From Mesorhizobium sp. B2-1-1 (lineage in GTDB: Bacteria > Pseudomonadota > Alphaproteobacteria > Rhizobiales > Rhizobiaceae), in the NCBI RefSeq assembly GCF_006442975.2, contig NZ_CP083954.1, forward strand, positions 4,285,501-4,349,500: DNA of 64,000 bases, written 5' to 3'. Positions 15,262 to 25,651 of the stretch are shown piece by piece. Position numbers and translations under genes: made by a program. Numbering within the stretch: the stretch's first letter is position 1; each line of letters begins with the position of its first letter. The notes beneath the pieces are model-generated. The model did not search any database. It was not told the origin of the DNA and saw nothing but the letters and a program-made list of their open reading frames with translations.

Positions 15262-17681
15262 TGAGGGAGGCCTTTTTGCCCAGTAACAGGCAGGCCGGTT
15301 TGGCGCGCCTTTATGCGGCGACCGCCTTGGCATGCCTGTTTGCATGCGCGGTTCCGCTGCCTGCGATCGCGCAGGATGTCGGCGACATGGCGACCAAGGT
15401 GCCGTCCGGCTCGCAGATGCTGCTGGCGGCCGATACGCTGGTCTATAACAACGACAATCAGACCGTGACCGCCGTCGGCGGCGTGCAGATCGACTATGGC
15501 GGCAACCGACTTGTCGCGCAGAAGGTCGAGTACAACCGCAACACCAAGCGCATGGTCGCAAGCGGCAATGTCGAGGTGATCAATAGCGACGGCACCAAGA
15601 TCAATTCGGATCATATCGACATCACCGACGACTTCGCCGACGGTTTCGTCAACGCGCTCCGCGTCGAAACCATCGACAAGGCCTATTTCGCCGCCGAAAG
15701 CGCCGAACGCATGGGCGGCGTGCTGACCACCTTCCACAATGGCGTCTACACTGCCTGCGAACCGTGCGAGGACAAGCCCGACAAGGCGCCGACCTGGCGT
15801 GTGAAGGCCAGGAAGATCATCTGGAACGGCGAGAAGAAGACGGTCCGCTTCGAGAACGCGAATTTCGAATTCTTCGGCTTCCCGCTCGCCTACCTGCCGG
15901 CGTTCGAGATCGCCGACCCGACGGTGAAGCGCAAGAGCGGCTTCCTGATCCCCGGCATCATCTTCAAAAGCGATCTGGGCGTGGGAGTGAAGGTCCCCTA
16001 TTATTTCGCGCTCTCGCCGACCTACGACCTGACCGTCACCGGCACCGGCTTTACCAAGCAGGGCTTTCTCGGTGAGGCCGAGTGGCGCCAGCGCTTCAAC
16101 AATGGCGAATACAGCCTGAAGATCGCGGGGATTCAGCAACGAGACCCCGACGCCTTCATCGACGCCGCCGGCCGCAATATCGATTCGGGCAAGGCCGGCG
16201 ATCCCAACAAATTCCGCGGCATGATGGGCACACAAGGCCAGTTCGCCATCAATTCGCGCTGGAATTTCGGCTGGGACGTGCTGCTGCAGACCGACAAGAA
16301 CTTCTCGAATACCTACGCCATCGACAAATACAACGGGTACGTTCACCAGTCGTCGGTTTACCTGACGGGGCTCGACGGCCGTAATTATTTCGACCTGCGC
16401 GCCATGCATTTCGAGGTCCAGGAAAACACGCTCGACAGCAGCATCGCTGCGCGAAGCGGCCAGCAGCCCTGGGTGCTGCCCTCGCTCGACTATGCCTACA
16501 TTCCGGATACATCGGTCGCAGGCGGCCAGCTGTCGTTCAACGTCAATTCGCGCGTCATCCGCCGCGATGACCTCGACGAGACCTATTTCACCCCCTACTT
16601 CCCCCCTTCAGGCACCCAACGTGTGCGCGGCATCGAGGGCGAATCCGGCCGGCTCACCGCCCAAGCCGAATGGAAGCGGTCATTTGTCACCGATGACGGG
16701 TTGGTGCTGACACCCTTGCTGGCGCTGCAGGGCGACGTCGACTATGTCAACGCGTCATCAGCTTCACTCGCAGCCGTCAACCAGATGGCGACGAATTTGG
16801 GCGAGCAGGACGATATGCGCTCGTCTTTCGCCCGCTATATGGCAACCGCCGGACTCGAGATGAGCTGGCCGCTGCTGTTTTCCATGGCCAGCGGCTCCAG
16901 TCATGTGTTCGAGCCGATGGCGCAGGTGTTCCTGCGTCCGAACGAACAATATGTCGGCGGCCTAGCTGTGCCGAACGAAGATGCCCAGAGCATGGTCTTC
17001 GACGCGAGCACCCTGTTCGAGCGCGACAAGTTCTCCGGCTATGACCGCATCGAAGGCGGCTCGCGCGCCAATGTGGGCCTTCGCTATTCCGGTTCCTACA
17101 TCAACGGCTGGGGCACCAACGCCATCTTCGGCCAGTCCTACCAGATCGGCGGCGAGAACTCCTTCGACGCGCCGGACCTGGTCAATGTCGGCGCCTATTC
17201 GGGCCTCGAAAACACCAAGTCGGACTATGTCGGCCTGTTTGGCGTCAGCAGCCCGAACGGGTTCGCCGCCTCGGTCAGCGGCCGTTTCGACGAGCAGAGC
17301 TTCGAGGTTCGCCGCGCCGAGGTAAAGGCCGCCTATTCCGGCCTACCGGTGTCGCTGAGCGCCAAATACGCCTTCATCCAGGCTCAGCCGCTCTATGGTT
17401 TCACCACCGACCGCCACGAGGTCACGCTCGGCGCGTCCACGCATCTTGCCGAGAACTGGCGCGTGTTCGGAACGGGAACCTATGACCTCGAGGAAAGCCT
17501 GCTGGTCAAGGACGGGGTCGGTTTCGCCTACAATGATTCCTGCTTCACCTATCTGATGACGTACTCGCAGTCGCGCGACCTGAACACCAGGGAGGTGACG
17601 CAGAGCATCGGCTTCAACCTGTCGTTCCGCACCCTCGGCGATTTCGGATCGTCGAGCAGCGCCTTCGATACCACCCAGTAG
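15261..17681 (+). CDS. lptD: LPS assembly outer membrane protein LptD
   Basis: 806 residues. A signal peptide (about 1-37, ending PAIAQ) precedes an OstA/LptA-like beta-jellyroll (LLAADTLVYNNDNQTVTAVGG and repeats to about residue 250), then a large barrel whose strands alternate to the C-terminus. LptD with LptE inserts LPS into the outer leaflet. Cysteine pairs appear at CEPC (about residue 170) and at DSCF near the end, as expected for disulfide-dependent assembly. The start is a GTG sharing one base with the lptG stop codon. Confidence 0.95.
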   Translation: MREAFLPSNRQAGLARLYAATALACLFACAVPLPAIAQDVGDMATKVPSGSQMLLAADTLVYNNDNQTVTAVGGVQIDYGGNRLVAQKVEYNRNTKRMVASGNVEVINSDGTKINSDHIDITDDFADGFVNALRVETIDKAYFAAESAERMGGVLTTFHNGVYTACEPCEDKPDKAPTWRVKARKIIWNGEKKTVRFENANFEFFGFPLAYLPAFEIADPTVKRKSGFLIPGIIFKSDLGVGVKVPYYFALSPTYDLTVTGTGFTKQGFLGEAEWRQRFNNGEYSLKIAGIQQRDPDAFIDAAGRNIDSGKAGDPNKFRGMMGTQGQFAINSRWNFGWDVLLQTDKNFSNTYAIDKYNGYVHQSSVYLTGLDGRNYFDLRAMHFEVQENTLDSSIAARSGQQPWVLPSLDYAYIPDTSVAGGQLSFNVNSRVIRRDDLDETYFTPYFPPSGTQRVRGIEGESGRLTAQAEWKRSFVTDDGLVLTPLLALQGDVDYVNASSASLAAVNQMATNLGEQDDMRSSFARYMATAGLEMSWPLLFSMASGSSHVFEPMAQVFLRPNEQYVGGLAVPNEDAQSMVFDASTLFERDKFSGYDRIEGGSRANVGLRYSGSYINGWGTNAIFGQSYQIGGENSFDAPDLVNVGAYSGLENTKSDYVGLFGVSSPNGFAASVSGRFDEQSFEVRRAEVKAAYSGLPVSLSAKYAFIQAQPLYGFTTDRHEVTLGASTHLAENWRVFGTGTYDLEESLLVKDGVGFAYNDSCFTYLMTYSQSRDLNTREVTQSIGFNLSFRTLGDFGSSSSAFDTTQ

Positions 17682-17771
17682 CCCGCGACATCGTTTCGCC
17701 GCATAGGGCTGGCAGGGACTTCACAAACCCCGAAGAAGGATGAAGTTGGGCGGGACCGGGATAGAATTGGG

Positions 17772-18704
17772 ATGTTTGCGATGAGGAAATACCTCTTTTC
17801 AGCAGGGTTGGCGCTGCTTGTGGCGGCGACATCCGTGTCGATGACCGTCATCACGCCGCCGGCTTTCGCCAGCGAGATCAAGTACGTCGTCAACGACATA
17901 CCGATCACCAGCGGCGACATCGCGCATCGCGCCGCCTTCCTCAAGCTGCAGCGCAAGAAGGGCGACGCCGGCCAGGAAATGATCGATCAGACCTTGCGCA
18001 TGGCCGAAGCCAGACGGCTTGGGATTCACATCAGCGACGCGCAGGTCGAGGCCGCGTACCAGCGCTTTGCCTCGAGCAACAAGATGCAGCTCAGCCAGCT
18101 CGACGGCGTCATGGAAAAGTCTGGAGTCAGCAAGGGCCATTTCAAGGAGTTCATCCGCGCCCAGATGGCCTGGAATCAGGCCTTGAGCGCGCGGTACCGT
18201 TCCGGCGAGGGCGGCAGCGTGACCGAGCAGGACGCCGTCAGGCGCATGCTCGACAAGGGCGGCTCCAAGCCGAGCGCCACTGAATACATGCTCCAGCAGG
18301 TCATCTTCGTCGTGCCGGCCGCCGAACGCAGCGCGACGCTGGGCAAGCGCAAGCGCGAAGCCGACGCCATGCGTGCCCGCTTCAACGGCTGCAACACGAC
18401 GCGCCAGTTCGCCAAGGGCCTGATCGACGTCACGGTTCGCGATCTCGGCCGGGTGCTGGCGCCGCAACTGCCGCCGGATTGGGCCGAGCAGATCAAGGCC
18501 ACCAAGGTTGGCGGCGCCACGCCTACCCGCCAAACGGAGCGCGGTGTCGAGTTCATCGGCATCTGTTCGTCGCGCGAGGTGTCCGACGACAAGGTCGCCC
18601 AGATGGTGTTCCAGAGCGAAGGCTCCAACGACAAGGCGGCCGACGATCTCAGCAAGAAATATGTCGACGAGCTGAAGGCAAAAGCCCGCATCGTCAAGCG
18701 CTGA
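17772..18704 (+). CDS. SurA-type periplasmic chaperone / peptidylprolyl isomerase-like protein
   Basis: 310 residues with a signal peptide ([19 protein letters not shown] to PPAFA). A SurA N-terminal chaperone domain follows: [39 protein letters not shown] and [14 protein letters not shown]. The region from about residue 170 corresponds to the PpiC/parvulin part but is short and poorly conserved, so isomerase activity is doubtful. SurA-like proteins escort barrel proteins such as LptD to the outer membrane, which fits its position right after lptD. An ATG nine bases further in is a possible alternative start. Confidence 0.85.
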   Translation: MFAMRKYLFSAGLALLVAATSVSMTVITPPAFASEIKYVVNDIPITSGDIAHRAAFLKLQRKKGDAGQEMIDQTLRMAEARRLGIHISDAQVEAAYQRFASSNKMQLSQLDGVMEKSGVSKGHFKEFIRAQMAWNQALSARYRSGEGGSVTEQDAVRRMLDKGGSKPSATEYMLQQVIFVVPAAERSATLGKRKREADAMRARFNGCNTTRQFAKGLIDVTVRDLGRVLAPQLPPDWAEQIKATKVGGATPTRQTERGVEFIGICSSREVSDDKVAQMVFQSEGSNDKAADDLSKKYVDELKAKARIVKR

Positions 18705-18717
18705 GGTGGACAGGGCG

Positions 18718-19734
18718 ATGCGCGCGCTGGCGTTGAGCGTCGGCGATCCTTCCGGCATCGGGCCGGAAATCGCGATTGCCGCGTTTCTGGCGCGTACAGC
18801 CGCGGCCCTTCCGCCCTTCTATCTCCTCGCCGATCCCGCGCTGATCGCCTCGCGGGCGCGCCGCCTCGGCGTTTCGCTGCCTATCGAGGAAACGACGCCA
18901 GCGCAGGCAACCGAGGTCTTTGGCCACGCACTGCCGGTCGTTACGCTGGCTGCCCGCTTCATCGACAGCCCCGGCCAGCCGGACCCGGCCAATGCGGCGG
19001 GCATCATCGAAGCGATCGATCGGGCGGTGGCCGCTAGCCTCGCCGGCGACGCCGCAGCCGTCGTCACCTGCCCGATCGCCAAGAAGCCGCTCTACGACGC
19101 CGGCTTCCGCTTTCCCGGCCACACCGAATATCTGGCGTATCTGGCGGCGCGGCACAGCGGCGTGGAAGCGATGCCGGTGATGATGCTGGCAGGCCCCGAC
19201 CTGCGCACCGTTCCCGTCACCATTCACATCGCGCTGGCCGAAGTGCCGAAGGCGCTGACCACCGACCTGATCCTCGCCACGACGCGGGTCACCGCCGCCG
19301 ACCTCAGGGACCGCTTTGGCATCGCCAACCCACGGCTCGCCATCGCCGGCCTCAACCCGCATGCGGGCGAGGATGGCTCCATGGGCCTGGAGGACCAGCG
19401 CATCATCAGACCGGCGATCGAGATCCTGCGAGCCGAAGGCATCGACGCGTTCGGGCCGTTGCCCGCGGATACCTTGTTCCATGCCCGGGCCCGGGCCGGC
19501 TACGACGTGGCGCTGTGCATGTATCACGACCAGGCGCTGATACCGGCCAAGGCGCTGGCCTTCGATGAAGCGGTCAATGTCACGCTCGGCCTGCCCTTCA
19601 TCCGCACCTCGCCCGACCACGGCACCGCCTTCGGTATCGCCGGCAGGGGCATTGCCCGGCCCGACAGCCTGATGGCGGCGCTGCGGCTCGCACGGCAGCT
19701 GGCCGACACCGACGCCAAACTTGTCACGCAATGA
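18718..19734 (+). CDS. pdxA: 4-hydroxythreonine-4-phosphate dehydrogenase
   Basis: 338 residues. PdxA oxidises 4-phosphohydroxy-L-threonine with NAD in the DXP-dependent pyridoxal phosphate pathway. Metal-binding histidines appear in [22 protein letters not shown] and [24 protein letters not shown] is the N-terminal signature. The ATG at 18718 has GAGGTGG eight bases upstream and is preferred over the GTG at 18706. It follows the SurA-like gene closely and is followed by rsmA, a common linkage. Confidence 0.94.
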   Translation: MRALALSVGDPSGIGPEIAIAAFLARTAAALPPFYLLADPALIASRARRLGVSLPIEETTPAQATEVFGHALPVVTLAARFIDSPGQPDPANAAGIIEAIDRAVAASLAGDAAAVVTCPIAKKPLYDAGFRFPGHTEYLAYLAARHSGVEAMPVMMLAGPDLRTVPVTIHIALAEVPKALTTDLILATTRVTAADLRDRFGIANPRLAIAGLNPHAGEDGSMGLEDQRIIRPAIEILRAEGIDAFGPLPADTLFHARARAGYDVALCMYHDQALIPAKALAFDEAVNVTLGLPFIRTSPDHGTAFGIAGRGIARPDSLMAALRLARQLADTDAKLVTQ

Positions 19735-19744
19735 GGCTCAACTC

Positions 19745-20581
19745 ATGAGCATGGATGGGCTGCCGCCGCTGCGCGAGGTCATCGAGCGCCACGGTTTGCA
19801 GGCAAAGAAGGCACTGGGCCAGAATTTTCTGTTCGACCTCAACCTGACCGGCAAGATAGCGCGCGCCGCCGGCAGCCTGGCGGAGACGACCGTAATCGAG
19901 GTCGGCCCCGGCCCTGGCGGGTTGACAAGGGCCCTGCTTTTCAACGGCGCGCGCAAGGTCGTCGCCATCGAGCGCGACGAACGCTGCCTGGCGGCCCTCG
20001 CCGAGATATCGGCCCATTATCCCGGACGGCTGGAGGTCGTTTCCGGCGACGCTCTGAAGATCGACTTCCCGACGCTTGCCGCGACCGCCGGTGACGGCGG
20101 GCCGGTCAGGATCGTGGCCAACCTGCCCTACAACATCGGCACGGAACTGCTGGTCCGCTGGCTGACCGTCGCGGAGTGGCCTCCCTTCTATGCCTCGATG
20201 ACCCTGATGTTCCAGCGCGAGGTGGCCCAGCGTATCGTCGCCGCGCCTGGCAGCGAGGCCTATGGCAGGCTCGGCGTGCTGGCGGGGTGGCGCACGCAGG
20301 CCAGGATAGCGTTCGACGTGCCACCCCAGGCGTTCACACCGCCGCCCAAGGTGACCTCTTCCGTCGTGCATCTCGAGCCGCGCGCGAAACCGCTATGCGC
20401 CGACGTGAAAAAACTCGGTCGCGTCACGGAAGCCGCCTTCGGCCAGCGCCGAAAGATGCTGCGGCAGAGCGTTAAGAGCCTCGGCGGCGAAGCCCTGCTC
20501 GAACGCGCCGGGATCGACCCGACCCGGCGCGCCGAGACGCTCGATGTCGAGGAGTTCGTGCGGCTGACCAATGCGGTGTAA
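19745..20581 (+). CDS. rsmA: 16S rRNA (A1518/A1519-N6,N6)-dimethyltransferase
   Basis: 278 residues of the KsgA/RsmA family, which dimethylates the two adjacent adenines of 16S helix 45 late in 30S assembly. Motifs are [13 protein letters not shown], the SAM-binding [14 protein letters not shown], and the catalytic [14 protein letters not shown]. The C-terminal helical domain has [19 protein letters not shown] at 19733-19736, inside the pdxA stop region, lies eight bases before the ATG at 19745. It is the last gene of the lptF-to-rsmA run. Confidence 0.95.
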   Translation: MSMDGLPPLREVIERHGLQAKKALGQNFLFDLNLTGKIARAAGSLAETTVIEVGPGPGGLTRALLFNGARKVVAIERDERCLAALAEISAHYPGRLEVVSGDALKIDFPTLAATAGDGGPVRIVANLPYNIGTELLVRWLTVAEWPPFYASMTLMFQREVAQRIVAAPGSEAYGRLGVLAGWRTQARIAFDVPPQAFTPPPKVTSSVVHLEPRAKPLCADVKKLGRVTEAAFGQRRKMLRQSVKSLGGEALLERAGIDPTRRAETLDVEEFVRLTNAV

Positions 20582-20638
20582 TGCCACCGGCCGTCGAAGC
20601 GCGGAGCAATCTGATCCTTGTCGAGCGCACGCTTCGAA

Positions 20639-22891
20639 CTACACGCCCAACACCGCTTTAACGCGCTCGCGCGTGTAGGGCAGGTCATAAATGCGTTTTC
20701 CCGCCGCATGGCGGAAGGCGTTGGCGATCGCGCCGGCGGTCGGGCCCTGCGCTGCTTCCGCGACGCCGAGATAGGGCGTGCCGGGATTGTCGACGACATG
20801 CACTTCCACGCTGTCGGGAACGGCGCTGAAGCGCAGGATCGGATAGGCCGACCAATCCGCGCTCAGGATGTGGGTGTCGTCGAAATGGACGGCCTCGTAG
20901 AGCGTCCAGCTCATTGACTGCAGGATTCCGCCTTCGGTCTGGTTGACAATCGAATCCGGCGCCACCGCTTCGCCGCAGTCGACCGCCGAGACCACATGCG
21001 AGATGGCGATGGCACCGCTGTCGCGATCGACCTCCGCTTCAAGCGCGACTGCGAGATAGGCGGCGTGATTCTTGTACTTGGCGAAAGCGAACCCCCGACC
21101 GCGGCCCTCCGGCATAGGATCATTGCTCCAGCCGAATTTTTGCGCCGCAACCTCGATCACCTTCCTGGCGCGCGGATCCGTCATGTGCCTCAACCGGTAT
21201 TCCACCGGGTCGGCGCCGGTCGCGAGGGCCAGCTCGTCCATGAAGCTTTCGATCGAGAAGACGTTGCAGTAGGCGCCGAGGCCGCGCAGCGACGAGACGC
21301 GCACCGGCATGTCGGCGACGAAATGCCAGTTCACCCGCTGGTTCGGCACGTCGTAGAGCGGGATGGCATTGCGGTCGCCATTGCCGAGCGGCGAGATCTG
21401 CAGCTTGGCCGGATCGGGCGGGAAATTTTTCGCCATCAGCCGGCCGGCGATCAGCGAACCTGCGGTTCCCGGCCGGGTGCCGTGACTGTTGCTCCACAGG
21501 TCATAGTGCCAGTTGACGATCTTGCCGCTGGCGTCCAGCGTTGCGCTGGCGCGCGTCAGCATGCCAGGGCCATAAGGCTCCCACAAATGCTCCTGATCGC
21601 GCATCCACTGCACGCGCACCGGCGTGCCGGGTAGCGCCTGTGCGATCAGCGCGGCGTCGGCCGCCGCGTCGTCGGCGCCATTGTGGCCGTAGCAGCCTGA
21701 TCCCTCGGTGTGGATGCAGCGCACCTTTTCCGGTCCGACGCCGAGCATCTCGGCGATCGCCTTGCGGTCTGGATAAACGCCTTGAGTGTGCGTCCACACC
21801 GTGATGAGACCCTTGTCCGACAGGGCAACGGCAGCCGAGGGGCCGATCGACCCGTGCATCTGGTAGGCGCGGGTGAACTGCGCCTGCAGCGTCTTTGCGC
21901 CGGCTGCCGTGTCCGCGCCGACCGAGGTCACGGTGCCGACCTCGGCGACCGAGCGTTCGAGGAAGGCGGGGATATTGTCCTGGTCCGGCAAGGCCGGCTG
22001 CTCCTGCCACTTCGCCTTGGCGGCCATGGCGCGCATGGCCTGGACCGCCTGGAATTCCTGCCTGGCCACCACGGCCAGGAAGTCGCCGTCGCGGATCACC
22101 GCCAGCACGCCCGGCATCGTCTTGATGGCGGCCTCGTCGACGCTGACGAGCTTGGCCGAATAGCTTGGTGGGCGAACGACGCGGGCATGCACCATGCCGG
22201 GAAGCCGCATGTCCTGAACATAGGCCTCGCCGCCCGTTACCTTTGCCGGAATATCGACGCGGGCAAACGGCTTGCCGATCGCGTGATAGCTGTCCGGCGA
22301 TTTCAGCGCTGTGTCGGCCGATGCGTCCACATGCAGCAAATCCGCCACCACCAGTTCGCCATAGCCCACGGACTTCCCATCCGGCCCGGTGATCCTGCCG
22401 CTTGCCGCCTTGAGCTGGTCGGCCAGAACGCCGAGCTTCTCGCTGGCCTTGGCGACCAGGATCTGGCGCACCTGCGCCGAGGCGTAGCGTATGGCGGTGC
22501 CGCTGTTCTGGATCGTCTGGCTGCCGGCGGTATAGCCCTCGTTCGGCGTCAGCGCGGTGTCGGCGGTGATGAGCTTGATGGAAGCCGGCTCGACCTCCAG
22601 TTCTTCGGCGGCGATCTGGCGTAGCGACGTCCTGGTGCCTTGACCGAGTTCGGCCTTGCCAGTGAAGACGGTGATCGAACCGTCGGCATCCAACCTGATC
22701 CAGGCGTCGAGCGAGGGCGTATCGGCAAGGCTGCCCGGCAGTTTCTTGGCCGGCGCCGGCGTCGCGGGCGTCTGCGCCGTGGGCGCGGCCTCCTGAGCCT
22801 GCACGGGAATGGTGAAGGACACGACCAGCGCGCCGGTCCCGGCGAGAAAGCCGCGTCGTGTCAGGTCGGGAAAGGTTGGCGCGTTCATCAT
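20639..22891 (-). CDS. Molybdenum hydroxylase large subunit (IorB/xanthine dehydrogenase family)
   Basis: 750 residues. A twin-arginine signal (LTRRGFLAGTGALVVSF) sends the folded enzyme to the periplasm. The body follows the isoquinoline 1-oxidoreductase beta-subunit/aldehyde oxidase family: GKAELGQGTRTSLRQIAAEEL, TAGSQTIQNSGTAIR, GHNGADDAAAD and the C-terminal GVAEAAQGPTAGAIANAFRH, whose Glu fits the catalytic base. It would hydroxylate a heterocycle or aldehyde, passing electrons to the 2Fe-2S subunit and the cytochrome encoded just upstream. The start overlaps the stop codon of the 2Fe-2S gene (ATGA). The substrate is unknown. Confidence 0.88.
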   Translation of the reverse strand: MMNAPTFPDLTRRGFLAGTGALVVSFTIPVQAQEAAPTAQTPATPAPAKKLPGSLADTPSLDAWIRLDADGSITVFTGKAELGQGTRTSLRQIAAEELEVEPASIKLITADTALTPNEGYTAGSQTIQNSGTAIRYASAQVRQILVAKASEKLGVLADQLKAASGRITGPDGKSVGYGELVVADLLHVDASADTALKSPDSYHAIGKPFARVDIPAKVTGGEAYVQDMRLPGMVHARVVRPPSYSAKLVSVDEAAIKTMPGVLAVIRDGDFLAVVARQEFQAVQAMRAMAAKAKWQEQPALPDQDNIPAFLERSVAEVGTVTSVGADTAAGAKTLQAQFTRAYQMHGSIGPSAAVALSDKGLITVWTHTQGVYPDRKAIAEMLGVGPEKVRCIHTEGSGCYGHNGADDAAADAALIAQALPGTPVRVQWMRDQEHLWEPYGPGMLTRASATLDASGKIVNWHYDLWSNSHGTRPGTAGSLIAGRLMAKNFPPDPAKLQISPLGNGDRNAIPLYDVPNQRVNWHFVADMPVRVSSLRGLGAYCNVFSIESFMDELALATGADPVEYRLRHMTDPRARKVIEVAAQKFGWSNDPMPEGRGRGFAFAKYKNHAAYLAVALEAEVDRDSGAIAISHVVSAVDCGEAVAPDSIVNQTEGGILQSMSWTLYEAVHFDDTHILSADWSAYPILRFSAVPDSVEVHVVDNPGTPYLGVAEAAQGPTAGAIANAFRHAAGKRIYDLPYTRERVKAVLGV

Positions 22892-23391
22892 GCCCTCCCC
22901 GCGGCCGCGGCCGGCGCCAGGCCGGCCGATTTCGATTTCATCAGGTCGCGCGCGCGGCTCACTGCCCGCAGGATGCGCATATGCGTGCCACAGCGGCAGA
23001 GGTTAGGTTCCAGCGCCTGCCTGATATCGGCGTCACCGGCATCGGGTTTGGCCTCGAGCAGCGCCTGCGCCCGCATCATCATGCCGGCGATGCAATAGCC
23101 GCATTGCGCCGCCTGCTCCTCGATGAACGCTTTCTGCATCGGACCCGGGTTCTCGATCGTGCCCAAGCCCTCGACGGTCTTGACCTCGCGGCCCTCCACC
23201 AGCATCGCCGGCGTCAGGCAGGAGAAGACGGGCTTGCCGTCCACCATCACCGTGCAGGCGCCGCATTGGCCAAGGCCGCAGCCGAACTTGGCGCCGTTCA
23301 GCTTCAAATCGTTGCGCAGCACGTAAAGCAGCGGCGTCGCGGGATCGACGTCGACGTGGTGGGAGATGCCGTTGACGTTGAGATTGATCAT
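22888..23391 (-). CDS. Molybdenum hydroxylase 2Fe-2S subunit (IorA/CoxS type)
   Basis: 167 residues with the two cluster-binding regions of the xanthine dehydrogenase small subunit: a plant-ferredoxin domain (GCGLGQCGACTVM with a later FSC) and a helical domain (CGYCIAGMMM, then CRCGTHMRI). It carries electrons from the molybdenum site to the next acceptor. ATGA overlaps join it to both neighbours, so it is the middle gene of a three-gene operon. It has no signal of its own and would be exported in complex with the Tat-bearing large subunit. Confidence 0.92.
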   Translation of the reverse strand: MINLNVNGISHHVDVDPATPLLYVLRNDLKLNGAKFGCGLGQCGACTVMVDGKPVFSCLTPAMLVEGREVKTVEGLGTIENPGPMQKAFIEEQAAQCGYCIAGMMMRAQALLEAKPDAGDADIRQALEPNLCRCGTHMRILRAVSRARDLMKSKSAGLAPAAAAGRA

Positions 23392-24764
23392 CTGTCCTTC
23401 GCTCCTACATTGTCCGGGCCGCGCTCGATGCCGTCCGAGGGCCGGACGCTGACTTGGTATTTTCCGCTCCTGGTGTCGGCGATCCTGGCGGCCGCATCCT
23501 GCCAGGCCGGCTTGCCGGCAAAGGCATCGCGCAGATAGGCCAGCAGGTTATTCACCTGGTCGTCCTTCAGCGTCGCTGCGAATCCCGGCATGATGGCGCT
23601 CGGGCGCCCACTCGCCGCTGGCAGGCCAAACAGCACCGTGTTGATAACGTTCTGCGGATCTGGCGCGTTGACCGCGCTCGACAGATGGAAATTGATACCG
23701 CCGAAAGGCGGCGGACGGCTGCCGTCGTGGCAGGTGGCGCATGCCGCCTGGTAGATGACGGCTCCACGCGCCGCCGGCGTATCGGCGGATGTCGGCGCCA
23801 CGCCGGCGGTCGACGCCGGGTCGGCCGCGGCGCGGCCGCGGATGGCCTGCGCGGCGGCCGTCCGTTCGGCGGATGGTTCGCCCATGAGCGACATGACGTA
23901 AGTGGCCATGGCGTCGATGTCGGCATCGGGAAGCCGGCCGAGATTGCCCGTCACTTCGCCCATCGGGCCATTGGCGACGCCGTGGTCGGCATGCCAGCCT
24001 TGCCTGAGATAGGCAAACAGGCTGTCATGCGTCCACGGTATCGGCGCCGGTGAAGTGCCGTCGAGCGCAAAGGCCGTCCAGCCTTCGGCCTCGCCGCCGG
24101 CCATGTGCGACCCCTTCTCTTCCGCGCCGAACCGATTGCGCGGCGTGTGGCAGGCGCCGCAATGACCGAGCCCATCGACCAGATAGGCGCCGCGGTTCCA
24201 CTGCGTGCTTTGCGACGCATCGTTTTGATAGGCGCCCCTGTCGAAGAACAGCAGCTTCCAGCCGGCCAGCACCAGGCGCATATCGAGCGGGAAAGGCAAC
24301 TCGTTCGGAGGCGGCGGGTTGTTCACCGGCTGGCGCGTCATCAGATAGGCGTAGAGCGCGCGGTTGTCCTCATCGGAGACACGCGTGAAATGATCGAATG
24401 GGAAGGCCGGGTAGAGATGCCTGCCCTCGCGGTCGACGCCTTCGCGCATGGCGCGGTTGAAGGCTGCCTGCGACCAACGGCCTATGCCGGTCTGCGGATC
24501 TGGCGTGATGTTGGTCGAATAGATGGTGCCGAACGGCGTCGGCACGGCGAGCCCGCCGGCATAGGACTTTTCACCGGGCCTGGTGTGGCAGGAGGTGCAA
24601 TTGCCGACCGAGGCCAGCACAGCGCCTTTCTCGATCAACGCCGGGTCGAACGACGATCGTTGCGGCGGCTCGACAGGATCGATTGCCGGCTTCCAGGCAT
24701 AGGCGAAAAATCCGGCGCCGCAGACAATGATGATGGCAAGAACGCCCAGCCAGAAGCGTTTCAA
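23388..24764 (-). CDS. Membrane-anchored triheme cytochrome c, electron acceptor subunit
   Basis: 458 residues with an N-terminal membrane anchor (FWLGVLAIIIVCGAGFFAY) and three c-type heme sites: CTSCH at residues 56-60, CGACH at about 200 and CATCH at about 345. This is the architecture of the cytochrome subunit that pairs with Tat-exported molybdenum hydroxylases and alcohol/aldehyde dehydrogenases. It would deliver electrons to the respiratory chain. It heads the operon and overlaps the 2Fe-2S gene by four bases. Confidence 0.9.
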   Translation of the reverse strand: MKRFWLGVLAIIIVCGAGFFAYAWKPAIDPVEPPQRSSFDPALIEKGAVLASVGNCTSCHTRPGEKSYAGGLAVPTPFGTIYSTNITPDPQTGIGRWSQAAFNRAMREGVDREGRHLYPAFPFDHFTRVSDEDNRALYAYLMTRQPVNNPPPPNELPFPLDMRLVLAGWKLLFFDRGAYQNDASQSTQWNRGAYLVDGLGHCGACHTPRNRFGAEEKGSHMAGGEAEGWTAFALDGTSPAPIPWTHDSLFAYLRQGWHADHGVANGPMGEVTGNLGRLPDADIDAMATYVMSLMGEPSAERTAAAQAIRGRAAADPASTAGVAPTSADTPAARGAVIYQAACATCHDGSRPPPFGGINFHLSSAVNAPDPQNVINTVLFGLPAASGRPSAIMPGFAATLKDDQVNNLLAYLRDAFAGKPAWQDAAARIADTRSGKYQVSVRPSDGIERGPDNVGAKDR

Positions 24765-24991
24765 GATCTGCTCTCCCTCATGGCGGTACGCTGAAACGCT
24801 GCCGCCCCGGCCGTTACCGGCGCCGCGGACGCGTTCGTGCGGGAGAAACTAGGGGCGCTGCCCTCTTCGTCAATTGTCTGATTTATGGCGCCGAAAAGCG
24901 CATCTTGCAGGCGCGACCTGCCCGGGCACATCGTTTGGTGCTGCCGGCCTTCGGCTTGTCCGCCGGCCCATCTTCGTGGGCAAAGGAAAGG

Positions 24992-25648
24992 CTAGCTCGT
25001 CTTCTCGTCCAAAAGTCCCGAGACGAAGTCGAACAAGCCGGGCCGACGATCGCGCCGCAACCGCTCGGCGACAACGATGCCGCGCACTTCGGCGAAGGCG
25101 CGATCGAGATCATCGTTGACGATGACGAAATCATACTCCTTCCAGTGCTCGATCTCGTTGCGCGCGTTCTTCAGCCGCGTCTCGATCACCGCTTCCTGAT
25201 CCTCGGCGCGGCGCTTCAGCCTTGCCTTCAACTCCTTCATCGACGGCGGCAGGATGAAGATCGAGACGATGTCGGCGCGCATCTTCTCCTTGAGCTGCTG
25301 GGCGCCTTGCCAATCGATGTCGAACAGCATGTCGCGCCCTTGAGCGAGCGCAAGTTCCGCCGGTTCGCGCGGTGTCGCGTAGCAATTGCCATGCACCTCC
25401 GCCCATTCGAGCAGGGCGTCCGAATCGCGCAGCCGCTCGAACTCGCGCATGGTGCGGAAATGATAGTGAACGCCTTCGATCTCCGAGCCGCGGCGAGGCC
25501 TGGTGGTGACGGAGACCGACAATTCGAGGCTGGAATCGCTTTCCAGAAGGTTGCGCGCAATCGTCGACTTGCCGGCGCCCGACGGCGACGACAGCACGAG
25601 CATCAGGCCCCGGCGGCGAATGCGGGACCCTAAATCCCTGGCGACCAT
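24992..25648 (-). CDS. gmk: Guanylate kinase
   Basis: 218 residues. Gmk phosphorylates GMP to GDP with ATP. The P-loop [10 protein letters not shown] lies at residues 20-29, followed by the GMP-binding [19 protein letters not shown] and the lid and helical segments ([24 protein letters not shown]). GGAG is six bases before the ATG. Only three bases separate it from yicC upstream, so they are co-transcribed. Confidence 0.96.
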   Translation of the reverse strand: MVARDLGSRIRRRGLMLVLSSPSGAGKSTIARNLLESDSSLELSVSVTTRPRRGSEIEGVHYHFRTMREFERLRDSDALLEWAEVHGNCYATPREPAELALAQGRDMLFDIDWQGAQQLKEKMRADIVSIFILPPSMKELKARLKRRAEDQEAVIETRLKNARNEIEHWKEYDFVIVNDDLDRAFAEVRGIVVAERLRRDRRPGLFDFVSGLLDEKTS

Positions 25649-25651
25649 CGG

